A stretch of DNA of 64,000 bases from Pisolithus tinctorius (lineage: Eukaryota; Basidiomycota; Agaricomycetes; Boletales; Pisolithaceae): contig JANFAH010000012.1 of assembly GCA_024663395.1 (NCBI GenBank), positions 1,178,001 to 1,242,000 of the forward strand, given 5' to 3'. Each line of letters starts with the position of its first letter. Position 1 is the first letter of the stretch. Of this stretch, positions 1 through 12,118 are shown in pieces. The position numbers and the translations under genes were made by a program. Below the pieces are notes generated by a model that made no database searches, had not been told where the DNA came from, and saw only the letters and a list, made by a program, of their open reading frames with translations.

Positions 1-192
1 GATGTAGTAGAGGTTGTAGTTGAGGTGGAGGCCAGTGCTTTCAAAGGACCAGTCATAGATGCAGATGGGTTTGACATAGTAGTTGCTCCTGTACCAAACT
101 TGATGTGTTTGTTATTCCTAGGATTAGATCTTGCACTTGGGGCTCATAACCTTTTGAAGGTTGATGAACTGCAGAGGGAGTCAAGTACTGGA

Positions 193-343
193 CTGAAAGG
201 AAGGATTATTCTCAGACTTCAAGTTGGTTGAAGCTACTAAATAACTAGCTACCTGAAAGGAAGGATTATTCTAGGTAGGTAAGTAAATGTCCTGTAGAGA
301 GAATGTATGAGTCTCACCTCAGACTTCAAGTTGGTTGAAGCTA
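193..343. repeat. Local duplicated segments
   Basis: Two short blocks each occur twice in direct order. A 20-bp block is at 193-212 and 253-272. A 24-bp block is at 213-236 and 320-343. The second occurrence breaks the reading frame that runs from position 25. No gene is recognised in 1-900; the short reading frame at 25-231 resembles nothing I know. The rest of this stretch is AT-rich and nearly free of CpG. Confidence 0.6.
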
Positions 344-1011
344 AGGTGCAGGTAAACAAGTAACTGCAAAGTGTACGCTTTTTCGATTACATAATGCTGT
401 GCTCGCTGGAACATGACTAAGGTAAATGTGTCAAACTCCAACAGTGTGTATATACATCTAATCCACTTTTTGACTTGGAGATTGAACCCACATTATCTGA
501 CATTCATCCAGCAGTCATCCAGACACCATCCAGGGTATATCCCGCAAGATGGCTGACAAACATCAGTGCATATGTACATCTGTTAGGCTTTGGCACCAGG
601 ATCTGTGTACTGTAGATTGGGTAAGCATTGCTTATCACGATTACTACATCTCTGGGCCCACAACAACTTGACAGGCCCCTCCTGATCACAATATTATTGG
701 CACCTACCTACACTTAAGTGTGTATACAATTACTGTTGATTGTCAATTACTTGTGCCTAATACATTCAGTCACAGCCATACTGCCTACCCCACAGTAACC
801 ATTGCCATTCATTGTGGGACAGTAAGCAAGCTTATCTATTGTAGATCTGACTCTCAGGTCATCAGCAGCCACTTGATCTCAAGTGTTCCAGGGGAAGTAT
901 TATTGATGGTTGAAAACTCATTTCCTAGTGCTGAGACAGCAGAATGTAGGTCATCATGGTCTCCCCTGTATTTTTGTGCTGAATTCTTTTCAAAGGGTGG
1001 AGGCCAGTTGG

Positions 1012-4000
1012 GAAAATGGATGGACATGCTTGGCATGCTGGGACAACAAAGTCCACTCAAGAGACCATGCAAGGAGGCATGAAAAAACACAGACACATTT
1101 GAGCTCTGTTCAGTATCATTGTTCTAAGCACCAGGGAGCTTTTGATGCAGGGGCCTGTGTACCAGGTGATGGTGAAAAGTTCCCCAGTACCCATGATCAA
1201 TCCATGCATGGTATCAGCCTTGTTCTTGAGGAGATATCTGTCCCTAATGTGGAGGATGGCTTTGGGGAATACATTGGTGCAGACTTTGGTGAGGGGAGGT
1301 TCAGTTTCAGGGGTCTCTTCTTGAGAAGAGCCATGCCCAAATTGCAGCAGCTCTTTCTAGCCTACTTGATGAGGATAAATTGTCAGATGAAGAGGGACCA
1401 GGGGAGCAAGATGGGGAGACACTGGATAGTGAATCAGAGGTGAATACATTTATGGGGACTGGAAATGGTATGGGTTGCTACTGCTAATGTCAAATTTGTG
1501 ACTTTTGACATGAATTTTAGAAGGGGATACTGGAATGAAAGCTGATGGATGGATGACTACTTCTGAGGGAAATGAGTGGTTTCCATGGCCAAACAAATTG
1601 GTATGTAGCTATTAACAGAGAGGACTGACATTCACTAATAATACTCCAGTCTTGTACAATAGATATCTTGATGCACATCCCTTGCTCTGTCTTCTCACAG
1701 TGTCAACTTGATCTCTTGATGTGGCTACTACACATCAATGGCATTCAAGATGTACCATCTGTTAGAACAATGAAGACTCTTGAAGATGGCCTTCAAAAAA
1801 TCTGTGGCATTGAAACTTTGCCTTTCACTGGTGCTTTTGGGCACCAATATTATATGAATTCATTTTCAGACATTATCAAGCAGGTTGGTGGTTCATTGCC
1901 ATAACTAACAAATACTGATTATGCTAATATAGGAGATGGCTAACCCACATATTTGACCACAACTTCACTTCTACCCAGAAGACTCAGGGGGACAGTTGAA
2001 TGAGGCATACCAGGCCAGAAGGTGGTTAAAAGAAATGGATCCAACACAGCTGACTCCTATGATTTGCCTTCATGGTCAAGATTTTTTCATATTTGAGCCA
2101 GCCCTTTTGACAAATGGGCAGGTTTGCATGACTATAAGGTGGTTCAAATGTGGAGGGTTTTTTTTGCCAAGGCATGGTCTCTTTGTGCTGTTGTTAATGA
2201 CACAGGAAGTGGTTGGATAGTTGAGGGGCACACAGAGATTGAAATCTCAGAAAGAAACTTACTGGTATCATTCAAGAATTGGAATATCAGTCCATCAACA
2301 TCTGTTTTCCCTCCTGCATACAATATCTTAGGTATGTTTCTTTTACTACTACATTTGTCCTACTCAAAACTACTAGGAATTGAAAATAGTCATCAGGCTG
2401 GACTGTTGTTGGAACCATGGACATTCACAAACCCACATGAGGGAAATCATTGGCATGTGCTTGCAAATGGAGCTTATGTCTATGGTTTTCCAATCTGGCT
2501 TTACTGTGATGATACTTCAGGGAATGTATCAAAATGTTGGAATAAGCACCATTCATTCCTGTTCACACCAGCTGGCTTGCCACATGCTGCAGTGCATCAG
2601 GAATACAATGTTCACTTCCTATGCACATCTAATGTTGCACCACCCCTTGAAATGTTGGATGGTTTTGTAAATCAGCTTGAGTAAGTTTATGTTATTTTTG
2701 GTATTCACTCTGATTTATACATATTTTCTAGGGCTGCTCAAGAGACAGGTGTATGGGCATGGGATTGTGTACACAAGGAGCAAGTGTTAATGATTCCCTC
2801 TGTCTTAGCCCTGTTGGGGGACAATCCAATGCAAAGTGAGCTTGCCTGTCATGTAGGGTTGAGGGGAAAATACTTCTGTCATGTTTGCAATGTCAAAGGC
2901 CATGACACTCAAGACTTGGACACAAATGCTAATGATGAAACACTGGAGCAGAGTGATGGTCAGAGGTCAGTCAGGAGTGCAGGGGGGGAGTCAGTTAGTG
3001 GTAGAAAGAAGGGAAAAGGGAAAGAGACAATGAGTGGTATGGTTTCTTGAATTAAGTGATTTCTGAAGGTATGGGCACATATGACTGTCTGGGCAACTAC
3101 TTAAAATTTTAACCAAGATTGGTGAACCTTGCCAGTGAGAGCAGTCAATAATTGAACTCAAATCAATGTTTACAATGGCATCTACCATAGGGAATCAAAC
3201 CAAAATCAAGGAGAAGATGACATCAACTGGATTGAAAGACACATATCTTGAATACTTTATCAATGGGATGGCAGCAGGGAAGCAGTTCAAAGCAGGAGGC
3301 ACTGGATGTGTTCATCAAGGGACTTCCTGAGAATGTGTATAGCCCAGTGTGGCGCATCAAAGGTGAATGGCTTGACATGTGACACAAAGAAAAAAATCCT
3401 CACAACCCCATAGGACTTAATCCTCATGCAGACACTCCTGTGGAGGTGCTGCACACTGTTCTTTTAGGATTTGTCAAGTATTTCTGGAGAGATGTGGTGA
3501 ACATCAGGGTTGGCAAGAACAAAATAAAGCATGAACTTCTTGAGGCTTGCCTGTCTTCATTTGATACAACAGGGCTAGGGATACCACCCCTGTCTGGTCA
3601 CACCCTTGTCAAGTATGCTGGATCATTGGTGGGCCATGACTTTCATGCAATAGCACAGGCTGCACCATTTGTTCTCCATGGCCTTGTTCCACAAGAATGC
3701 TATGAGGCCTGGATAGCATTATCAAAAATGATCCCCCTCATTTGGAAACCAGAAATTGAAGATGTTGATGCTCACTTGGTAAGTGAATAGAACTTCCCCC
3801 TTCGTTTAAGACTTATTTCATGTGCCAGACACAACTTGAAATTGCAATTCAAGAATTTCTTGCTTGCACTGCATGCTGGACACCTCATTGGTTCAACAAA
3901 CCCAAATTTCATATATTGCTCCACCTTCCAGAGCATGTCTGTCATTTTGGTCCTTCTGCCTTGTTTGCCACTGAAGGATTTGAGTCATTCAATGCAGTCA

Positions 4001-5040
4001 TCCATGCCAAAAGTGTTCACTCAAACCAACAGTCTCCATCACATGACATTGCAAAGGCATTTGCTCATGGAAACTGCATTCATCACATTCTCAGTGGTGC
4101 TCCATTACACATCCATGCAAATCACCCCAACCTTGGAGTTCAAATAAAGAAGCTGATTGAGAAGCCATCTCTGGATGCCCTGAATGCTGGAGATGCTGGA
4201 GTTTGGTGGCCTGCAGGCACAGCCCTGCTGACACTTGTTAGTAAACCCAATATTATCACAGATTATCTGGGTATGGATAGCTCCTCTCTGTCAAAGCCAG
4301 GATCTTGTGTGAAGGACAACCTGCCCTGGCATCCATACCATGAAACCAGGACTGGCCAACAATTCCCCACAGCTCTCTCTTCCCTTTCCCAGGAAATACT
4401 GCATGACAATAATTTTCATACATGCAGGTCTATGATCTTGATGAATGGGGACAGATGCATTCCAGGCCAATGGGTTCTTATTCACCAACAGAATGGTCAG
4501 CAACCTCTGGTTGCACAGGTGAAGGAGATTATTCAAAGGTGAGGGTCAACTGCAGAGATGACATCTTCCCCAGATGCCATTTTTCTTCAGTCAGGAAAAA
4601 TACAGGGGTCCACCAGACCTTATCAGATGCCATTGGTGCAGTATGATGATACCAATATACTTCTCCCCATTGAGGTAAGTTTACTACATTTATCCATTCA
4701 TGATACTTAGTTCAAGTAGCAGTTACTGTGCTCAGTCAACCTTCAGCATTGTTGTGATATCCACAATTGTGCTGCAGCTCACCAGGGAACATCCAATACC
4801 TCCCCCAGTATTGTTCACAAGGGAAACCCAAATGATTTTATGCTAAACACTGCAAAAATGCGTGATGCCAAGCACATTCTGCCCCTAGTTTGTGAACCCC
4901 TAACTCCACTCAACACAGATCATGCAATTATGGAGGGTTGTGTTCATGAGATAGACAACAAAAAATCTACACAATACCCAAACAATATCCCCCAACCTTG
5001 GGTGAGCTCATCAGGGCATTCTATTAGGCTGATTAAATAG
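1012..5040 (+). pseudogene. Relic of large basidiomycete transposon-type ORF (first gene of unit)
   Basis: Decayed multi-exon gene. Near 1016-1090 it encodes a C2H2-like finger (C-x2-C-x9-H-x3-H). From about 2000 it carries blocks that I recognise from a large basidiomycete-expanded family of hypothetical transposon proteins: FEPALL, PWTFTNPHEG, PIWLYCDDTSGN and FLFTPAGLP, then DTPVEVLHTVLLGFVKYFWRD near 3425-3500, then MLNTAKMRDAKH near 4840. Short introns that keep the frame are visible at 2332-2376, 2681-2731, 3779-3828 and probably 4675-4746. The frame is broken near 3290 and by TGA at 3380-3382. The family is probably a CACTA/Plavaka-like DDE transposase, but I could not place catalytic residues. 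A second gene follows on the same strand, as in related units. No terminal repeats were found. Certain as a relic; the transposase label is an inference. Confidence 0.6.
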
Positions 5041-5183
5041 TAGATGCTGCCATTATGCTCCAAGTCTAATAGATGTGTTGTTTGTATTACAGGTCATGTG
5101 CTCCTTAGTCAGCATATCACTGTGAGTTGTGCTGCCATACACCTTTGTGAAACCAGTGCAGGGGCCTTGTTCTTGGACATGGT

Positions 5184-6880
5184 GTGCAAACCATCATGTC
5201 TTGTTATGCCTGTATACAGCCTTTTGATGATCCTACCAGTCCATGTTGGAAACATGTGGATGAACATGTGGACACCTATCTTGGTTCCAATGTGCATAAA
5301 AACTTGCTCAGCTGCCCTCCATGGTTCCCCCAGTCTGTTGACTCATTCCACTCATTTCTACTACTGTACCCAAGACCCTCAATGTCTTTCAATTTTTCTA
5401 ATATTGGGAACTCTCCATCTACTCAGTCTAGTAGTCATTTGTTTGCTACTCCATCCACCACCCCATTCACCCATACCCTGTCCACCACCCCACACTTCCC
5501 CCCTGCTCAACACAACCCCAATATTGATCCCACCCTTCTGTATGAAGTTGTCATCCCAGCTCACTTTATTGATGCCCTTGCCAATCAGTTTAGTTTTGGT
5601 GATTCCAAGCAGGACCTACAGCATAACCTCCATGGCTTTGCTAAGGCAGGTAACTCTTTGTGACAGAATCATAATACTAATGCATTGGCAGATGGGGTGT
5701 GGCCTCCAGAAAGCAAATATTGCTACACATTCATACTTACTTGCAGCCATTTTCAGCTTAATCAAGGAAAACTGGGCAATGACCAATGTGCACTGCAACA
5801 CAACAACTTCTTGCAGACCTGCAAATTTGACTTGAAAACACATTTACACTATCACACAAACAGAAGGTTAGCTTATTTAGCACACAAATTCAGCCATTCA
5901 TCCATTTCTTTCTTGTAGGCTAATGTCCATATTGTCACTGGAGACATAATTTTTGAGGCTAGCTGGATCACATTTATGACAATCCACTTTGATGTTGAGC
6001 TTCACAACCATTTATACTGATTCTACATAAGTCACTCTAATTCCACCAGTCAAAGGTCCAGCAATCCCAAAAAGAATTATGGTTCACAAATATCTATGGT
6101 TACCCAGCATGAGAAAAAATCCTAATGGCATATATCAAGTGGCAATGCTCAAGTGTTCATAATTCATTCCAAGAGCCAGTATGTCTCATGTCCTGTTTCC
6201 AACTCCATCCTGATTGATTCATTTGTCATAGCTGCAAGATAGTGTCATCAGAGATGGAACATGCACACTCTCTGATTTTGTGTTTGAAAGTGCACAGTGG
6301 TACAAAATTGGTGGCCCCACTTCAGGCCTCATGCCAGCATGCACTGCTTGACTTGCTATACTTGTAAGTGGTATATACCAATTACAATTTTTGTATTAAT
6401 TTTGTGTGTAATGCCATTTTGCTTATGAAAATCCTGAGCTCCTTGACCATGAGGAAGATGTTGAGGATGATTCACCACCAATGGAAGATGACCCAGGCTC
6501 ATGGCACCACTCTGCCCAAGAGCCTCAAAGGAAAAAGCAAAAGCATGGTGGCCATGTCCCCAGGGGAGAGGATTTCTGGTCACAAGTGGAAAAATGGTTT
6601 GATGCACACAGAAAGCAATAGGGCAAATCATGGATCACACCCAACTGGAACAGGTGAGAATGTGAGCCATCATACACACAGCAGTCATGCTAACACCTGC
6701 CTATGCTCTAGCTACATCTTGGAAACAATTGCCAAGGATGAAGATTGCTACAAGGTCCATGTCACTCACAACCCATTGATGGAAGATGTGCACACAGATG
6801 ACAGGTTTTTCACTGCACCCATCGCTTCAGCTGGTCTTGGAGCTGCTGAGGATCTCCTTCAAGAAATGGTTTGATGGTTT
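5184..6880 (+). pseudogene. Companion gene relic of the same transposon-like unit
   Basis: Begins with a Cys/His-rich stretch (SCYACIQPF...CWKH) and a Ser/Thr/Pro-rich region, then FIDALANQFSFGDSKQDLQHNLHGFAK. A likely intron lies at 5650-5691. Near 6240-6340 the translation reads LQDSVIRDGTCTLSDFVFE and then WYKIGGP. Near 6430-6650 an acidic segment is followed by a basic patch (PQRKKQKHGGHVPRGEDFWS). An acidic-basic linker before a FWSQV motif is typical of a family I know only as hypothetical proteins next to large basidiomycete transposon ORFs. Several frames must be joined, and a TAG interrupts the tail near 6618-6620, so it is not functional. Its role is unknown; position after the large ORF suggests a companion protein of the element. 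The giant element at 38.6-57.6 kb shows a similar pairing. Confidence 0.5.
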
Positions 6881-6899
6881 ACAATCTGTACTGTACCCT

Positions 6900-8180
6900 G
6901 TTCAATCTCCTATCGTCCATAGCACAACACTCCATACATTTTAGTACCATATGATTAAAGGACATTGTCTACATTGAGCATTACATCCACTTTCATTATA
7001 CATCACCCAATGTTTGAGCATCTGACTCCACATGTGTGATCACAGCTGTTGGAGAGTGCATCCTCAATCTCCTCCCCAACATGTACTCTGCTCAGCATGA
7101 TGTCCAGTTGAGAGTTGTCACTATTTGTCAGCTTGTTGGGTGACACATGGTCCTGGTACCATAGTGCATTCATATGTGATCTGTACCAGCAGCCAAATGA
7201 GTGAATAGACAATGAACTCATGCATTACAACCTGAGGCAGTGGCATAATAATCTGTGGGCCAACTATTCTTCAACCCATGGCTCAGCTACATTGAAACAT
7301 ATTATTTGCCAAGCTCACCCATCCAACATCACAGAGCAAACCTTGTATTCTACTTCAATCAGTGATGACAACCAGCAACAACCAAAATTTGGTGAGCAGA
7401 GTCCATTGTAACCACCAGAGAGAATTCCCTTTTTAACTGCATTCTCAATTATAGAATACACTAATTGCATCTGCCTACAGTTAACCAGGAGCCAATGGTG
7501 TTGCATGCTGGTGTAGTTAAACATCCATGCAAAACTGACTAATTCAAATGCAAGAGATATACCTTGCATGACTTGAACATGCATGGTCATACTTGCCCTT
7601 TCACCATGCATGATTTGAACATGCATGAAAATGCCCTTCCCAGTTTATTTAGCTCTCTCACTACTATACTTGTGTGATTGACTGATATCCTCACACACAT
7701 ACCCCAGGCCTGGGGGTGCTGCTCCCAGAAGGGATGCATGGCATATAGATACCTCATATGGCACTCCAGTGCACTGCCCCTGGTGGGGACATGTGGAACA
7801 TAGATACCTTATATGGAGGCTGCAACATGGGGCTTGGAAGCTGGCAGCTACTCCATTCCCTTCTCACCCCCATCAGAAAATTAACCAAATACTATCCATG
7901 CTTTTTATGGAATTATTTGTCTATTTTGACTATTATGGCTATTTCCAGTCACACCCAATACAGACAAAGTTTATGTCAAGAATGCATTCTGGAATTATGG
8001 TAGTGTCTTTGGAGTTCCAGAGGGCTTGGAATTTCCCCCTGACCTTCAGAATTAAATTCTGATTCCACCTCAGTGACTACTTCAAGCACTGAGGTGGGCA
8101 TACCTATACTTCCATTTGTTTACTTGGTACTGACATAGTGTAAAGACTCATACCTTCATTAGGTACTAATTAATGAAGGT
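6900..8180. other. No recognisable gene
   Basis: About 1.3 kb of AT-rich, CpG-poor DNA. I see short meaningless reading frames and no RNA gene or terminal repeat. It ends at the TA dinucleotide (8180-8181) into which the Tc1-type element inserted. Confidence 0.5.
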
Positions 8181-8181
8181 A

Positions 8182-8393
8182 CAGTGGCTCAAAAAACTGT
8201 CCACATGTTTGTATGTTTTACATGAGTTATGACTAAATGCAATAACCCCTATCCCTAACCCTAACCCATGAGTGTATGGAATAAGGTACTTACTCTTGGC
8301 TTTCTATTGGTCAATGAATCAAGTGATTTGGATAGGAATTGATAGAATAGCAGCCATTTGAAAATGACATGTCATGCAGACAGTTTTTTGACT
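8182..8393 (+). repeat. Left terminal inverted repeat of Tc1-type element
   Basis: 212 bp, pairing with 9578-9788. Both edges of this repeat carry the same motif in opposite orientation: CTCAAAAAACTGTC at the outer tip, and the inverse of GTCAAAAAACTGTC at 8380-8393. It also holds a telomere-like run CCCTAACCCTAACCC at 8253-8267. The paired tip motifs are plausible transposase sites, as in IR/DR-type Tc1 elements, though here they are inverted rather than direct. Confidence 0.88.
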
Positions 8394-8498
8394 TAAAGTT
8401 TTGATTATATATATTGACCCTGGCATGCTGTTATATTGTTACATACATCCATCAAGGGTTCTATTATGTTACCTTTATGTAATGAGTATGATCCAACA

Positions 8499-8506
8499 TA
8501 TATAAA
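8499..8506 (+). promoter_or_regulatory. Candidate TATA box of transposase gene
   Basis: TATATAAA lies 36-43 nt upstream of the transposase ATG at 8542. The distance implies a very short leader. The leader contains a CT-rich stretch with CATCATCACC just before the ATG, which is a plausible fungal start context. Confidence 0.45.
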
Positions 8507-8541
8507 CCCCACCACTCTCTGCTCATTTTCTCATCATCACC

Positions 8542-9558
8542 ATGAAGTCCATTTCCATCTCTCAAAGACAAAACATCATCTCTCTTGCCTCTCTTGGCCT
8601 GTCCACTAGGAAGATTGCCTCACAGACTGGTCTAGGGAAGTCTACAGTTTCCCAGGTTCTTCAGGAAATCCAACCAGAGAGGTCTAGGCTTCATGGTGGT
8701 TGCCCTTCCAAGCTTTCCTCTACCAACAAGAGAGCTATTGTTCAGCAAATCCTTACTGGCAAGGCCAAAAATGTTGTTCAAGCCACTCATTTCATCAACT
8801 CTATTGTTGATAGTCCTGTTTCTTCTCAGACAGTTAGAAATACCCTCAAAGAAGCCTCATTGAAGGCTGTGGTGAAGAAGAAAAAGCCATTGCTTTCTAG
8901 TGGTCCCAAGAAGAAGAGGTTAACCTTTGCTCTTAAGTATCAGCATTGGACTGTGGAGGACTGGAAGAGAGTTATATGGTCAGATGAGACCAAAATCAAC
9001 AGGATTGGGTCAGATGGACAAGAGTATGTGTGGAAAAAGAAGGGTGAAGGGCTTATTTCCAGAGAGGTCAAAGGTACAGTCAAGTTTGGAGGAGGTTCAC
9101 TCATGGTTTGGGGATGTATAGGGTGGAATGGTGTTGGGGTCTTGAGTGAGGTTGAGGGAAGCATGGATGCTGAACAGTATGTGACCATTTTGCAGGAAGG
9201 GTTGCTTCAAAGCATGGAGGAATCTGGAATTCCAGAAGATGACATTATCTTTCAACAATATAATGACCCTAAGCATACCTCTAGAAGAGCCCAGAAATGG
9301 TTTGAAGAGCAGGATATCAAGCTTCTGGACTGGCCTGCACAATCTCCAGACCTCAACCCAATTGAACACACTTGGAATCACCTCAAAAGATCTCTCTTGG
9401 GTTACAAGAGTGCTCCTACAGGAGTTCATCAATTATGGGAAAGGGTGGTAGTGCAGTGGGGGAAGATTTCTGTGGAAGAGTGTCAAAAATGGATAGAAAG
9501 CATGGCTAGAAGGGTTGAAGCAGTTATCAAGGCCAAAGGAGCTCATACCAAGTACTAG
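8542..9558 (+). CDS. Tc1/mariner-family DDE transposase, probably catalytically dead
   Basis: Single open frame of 338 residues, a normal length for the family. The N-terminus (about residues 5-50) is a helix-turn-helix (STRKIASQTGLGKSTVSQVL), followed by a second DNA-binding part to about residue 110. Family motifs follow: [10 protein letters not shown] with Asp148, then FQQYNDPKHTS, then SPDLNPIEH with Glu275. The usual second block is [10 protein letters not shown]. Here residue 240 is Tyr (codon TAT, 9259-9261), and the spacing of 34 residues to Glu275 shows it is the second catalytic Asp of the DD34E triad. One G-to-T change would explain it. The related copy at 32.4-33.3 kb keeps QQDND. 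The enzyme would normally cut and rejoin the element ends at TA sites. With the Asp lost I expect binding without cutting. Start chosen at the first ATG, just after the TATA box. Confidence 0.93.
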   Translation: MKSISISQRQNIISLASLGLSTRKIASQTGLGKSTVSQVLQEIQPERSRLHGGCPSKLSSTNKRAIVQQILTGKAKNVVQATHFINSIVDSPVSSQTVRNTLKEASLKAVVKKKKPLLSSGPKKKRLTFALKYQHWTVEDWKRVIWSDETKINRIGSDGQEYVWKKKGEGLISREVKGTVKFGGGSLMVWGCIGWNGVGVLSEVEGSMDAEQYVTILQEGLLQSMEESGIPEDDIIFQQYNDPKHTSRRAQKWFEEQDIKLLDWPAQSPDLNPIEHTWNHLKRSLLGYKSAPTGVHQLWERVVVQWGKISVEECQKWIESMARRVEAVIKAKGAHTKY

Positions 9559-9577
9559 ATAGTTGGATTTTTATAAA

Positions 9578-9788
9578 GTCAAAAAACTGTCTGCATGACA
9601 TGTCACATTCAAATGGTTGCTATTCTATCAATTCCTATCCAAATCACTTAATTCTTGGACCCATAGAAAGCCAAGAGTAAGTACTTTATTTCATACACTC
9701 AGGGTTTAGGGCTAGGGTTAGGGGTTATTGCATTTAGTCATAACTAGTGTAAAACATGCAAACATGCAGACAGTTTTTTGAGCCACTG
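9578..9788 (-). repeat. Right terminal inverted repeat of Tc1-type element
   Basis: 211 bp, inverse of 8182-8393 with scattered substitutions. It holds the matching TTAGGG-like run at 9702-9724 and the same inner and outer ACAGTTTTTTGA motifs. Confidence 0.88.
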
Positions 9789-9790
9789 TA

Positions 9791-10029
9791 TGTGGTTTGG
9801 TGTCTGTATGTGTTGTTGGGTTCTATTGGGTGTTCTACTTCCTTGTGGGTTTGGATGCACTCCAGTCACCAAGATGAAATGGGACAGGGCAATGTCCCCT
9901 AAGCTGTCTTGCTGACCACAACTCAATTGTGTATCTACTGTACATGCCTGTGCCTTCATCCTCTGTCCATCTGACTAAGCCCTTCATGGCTGTGCCCATG
10001 GCTCCCAACTCCCAGTCCCCCTACTACAG
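9791..10029. other. Unassigned spacer
   Basis: About 240 bp between the Tc1-type element and the truncated end of the LINE. I recognise nothing here. The LINE homology stops near 10030, before the catalytic box of its reverse transcriptase. Confidence 0.4.
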
Positions 10030-11195
10030 CAATAAATGTTACTTGTGGGTTTAAAGCCAGAGAGAGGGGACCACCTAATCATTTCAGCAAGTGGCTTGAT
10101 TGTGATGTCAAACAAGAGGCAGGATAGGGGGTTGCCTTGTCTAACTCCCCTGGATACTTGGAAGCTTGAGCTAGCTTCACCATTGATCATTACTATCATT
10201 TCTGCCAATTCATATAGTGATTTTACTGTATTGATAAAGGAGGGTAGAAGGCTGTATTTATCTAGTACTTTCCATAAGTAGTCATGCATGATTTTGTCAT
10301 AAGCTTTTTCTTGGTCCAAGGCAACTATAGCACTGTTCTTCTCAGTAGCTTCAGTGTAGTGTAGTATTAATTGAGTAAGGCATATCTGGTCTGTAATGCT
10401 ACAGCCTGGTAGGAAGCCTGCCTGGTTTTCATGGATTATCAGAGGGCCCACATGTGCAAGCCTTATTGCAAGTATTTTAGTGAATAATTTGTAATCTGTG
10501 TTTAACAGAGTTGTCAGTCTATAGTTCATTATTTCTCATCTATCTTTCTTCTTATAGAGTGGGAAGATCCATCCTTCAGAGAAGTTTGTTGTCAGGTCAA
10601 CCCTGTGGTGCTGGATATCATTGAAAACTTTGGCTAGGCAACTTGAAAGGCAAAAGGGCTCAGGAGTTCCTTGTTCCGAGGCTTCATTGTCATCTGGAGG
10701 CAGTAGGGTGGCTAGCCATTTCCAGAATTCATATGGTAGGTCATCTAGGCCTGCTGCTTTCCCACATGGTAGATTTCATAGGGTTACCTCAATTTCAACT
10801 TGTGAAATGTTCTTATTTAGGGCTTCAAGCTCTGTCTTGGGGAGTCTAACATCTATGTTTGAAAGGACTTCATTTATTGCCAATGAGCACTTGTCCAGGG
10901 GGTGGAGGTCCACTTGTTGTAAGTCATTGTAAAAGGATTTTGCTATTGAGGCCATACTGCCAGACCTTGAGCAATAGCATGGGTCTTCAGGCAGGGATGA
11001 TGGGTCGCATAGTCTGATTATGATGTCTTTGGGCTTGATATCCCTTCCAGACTTTGCCCATAGTTTACTCATAGGGGATTTGCATTCTAAGCATACTCTG
11101 AGAGATGTGTGGTCCCATATATTTGCATGTTGCATTTGTCTTAGGCATGTGATGTCTTCTTGGAGTTTGCAGCTACCTGGAGTTTGGCATCACAG
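10030..11195 (-). pseudogene. LINE reverse transcriptase, truncated
   Basis: Translation of the minus strand gives RT fingers and palm motifs in order: GKAAGLDDLPYEFW, then FPLYKKKDR and NYRLTTLLNTDYKLFTK, then NQAGFLPG, ALDQEKAYDKI and SRGVRQGNPLSCLLF. The aligned block after GFKPT should lead to the FADD or YADD catalytic box, but homology ends near 10030, so that box is absent. The frame is interrupted by a TGA at 10536-10538 (after KKKDR) and the start is frame-shifted near 11160-11190. In a LINE this enzyme copies the transcript at the nicked target. This copy cannot work. Confidence 0.85.
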
Positions 11196-12118
11196 TGTGA
11201 AGTATGGGTTTACCCTCGGGTGACCAGGCTTCAAGACTGGGTGACAGGGGCCAAGTCCAAGTGGCCAGAATCAAGGCCGGGAGACAGGGGCCAAGTCTGG
11301 TGGGACCGGAGTTGAGGCCAGAGGTCAGGGGCTAAGTCTGGAGGACCGGACTTAAGGCTGGGAGCGCGGGAATAAGACTGGTAGCGTGGGAAACCAACCG
11401 GTGTTGGAGTGTGCACAAGGGGAAGCCAGTCCGGGGTTGGATCTACCTCCCTTGGTCTCAGCTTATGTGCTCTACCCTTATGCAAGCCAGGGAGAGGTCC
11501 AGGACAGGGGTCAGGGATAGCTTAAGGCTCGGCCTTAGCTATAGAGCAGTCTCAAGGGGTAGTACAGAGTTGAGGGTAATACTTAATTGATATTCTGACT
11601 GAGGGTGCTATGAAGTATGTACAGGGGTTAAATACATGAGGCCGGTCCGGGATAATGAACATAGAGCTGGACTTGTTAATAAGCTATTAGCAAGAAGATT
11701 AGCAAGAGAGTGGATAGCCATAGTGGCTGTGCCAAGGCTAATAGCCAAAGTCCGGGTGACCGGCATATGGGGTCAGACACAGGATTTGTACAGTAAGCAA
11801 AGTCAGATGAATGGGCCAGACTAAATATAGTACAAACAAAGGGAAACAGACCGGAGTTATGTCTGGGTGACCTGGACATAGACCTGGGAGGACCGGGGTG
11901 GAGCAATGCAAGGCCAGGAGGCCGAAATGGACCGGAGATAGGGGTAAAACACCGGACTTGAGTTATGCAGGCCGGAGTTGAGTTATCTAGGGCTGGGTTT
12001 GGGTTTTTCAGGACCAGAGTTGGGTTTCCTAGGTTGGACTAGGACCAGACTTGACCGGAGATAGGGGCTAGGGGTCCGGACTGGACTGGGACTGAGTCCG
12101 AGAGTCATGGATATGACA
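11196..12118 (-). repeat. Left LTR of element B
   Basis: 923 bp, beginning TGTGAAGTATGG and ending ATATGACA on the plus strand (TG...CA ends). Its uninterrupted start shows the empty site for Gypsy A in the other LTR: GAAGTATGGGTTTACCC here, split after ATGG there. Confidence 0.88.

Larger units (their letters stand above)
8182..9788 (+). mobile_element. Tc1/mariner-type DNA transposon, complete copy
   Basis: The element is 1607 bp, begins CAGTGGCTCAAAAAACTGTC and ends with its inverse. It is flanked by TA on both sides (8180-8181 and 9789-9790), the target duplication of the Tc1/mariner superfamily. Both ends are ~211-bp inverted repeats. It carries one intronless transposase gene. The repeats have diverged by scattered substitutions, so the copy is not recent. 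The transposase has a damaged active site, so the copy is probably immobile by itself. Confidence 0.93.

Noticed and set aside
8246..8267. Chromosome end or interstitial telomere
   Set aside because: Only two to three units, and they lie inside both inverted repeats of a transposon.
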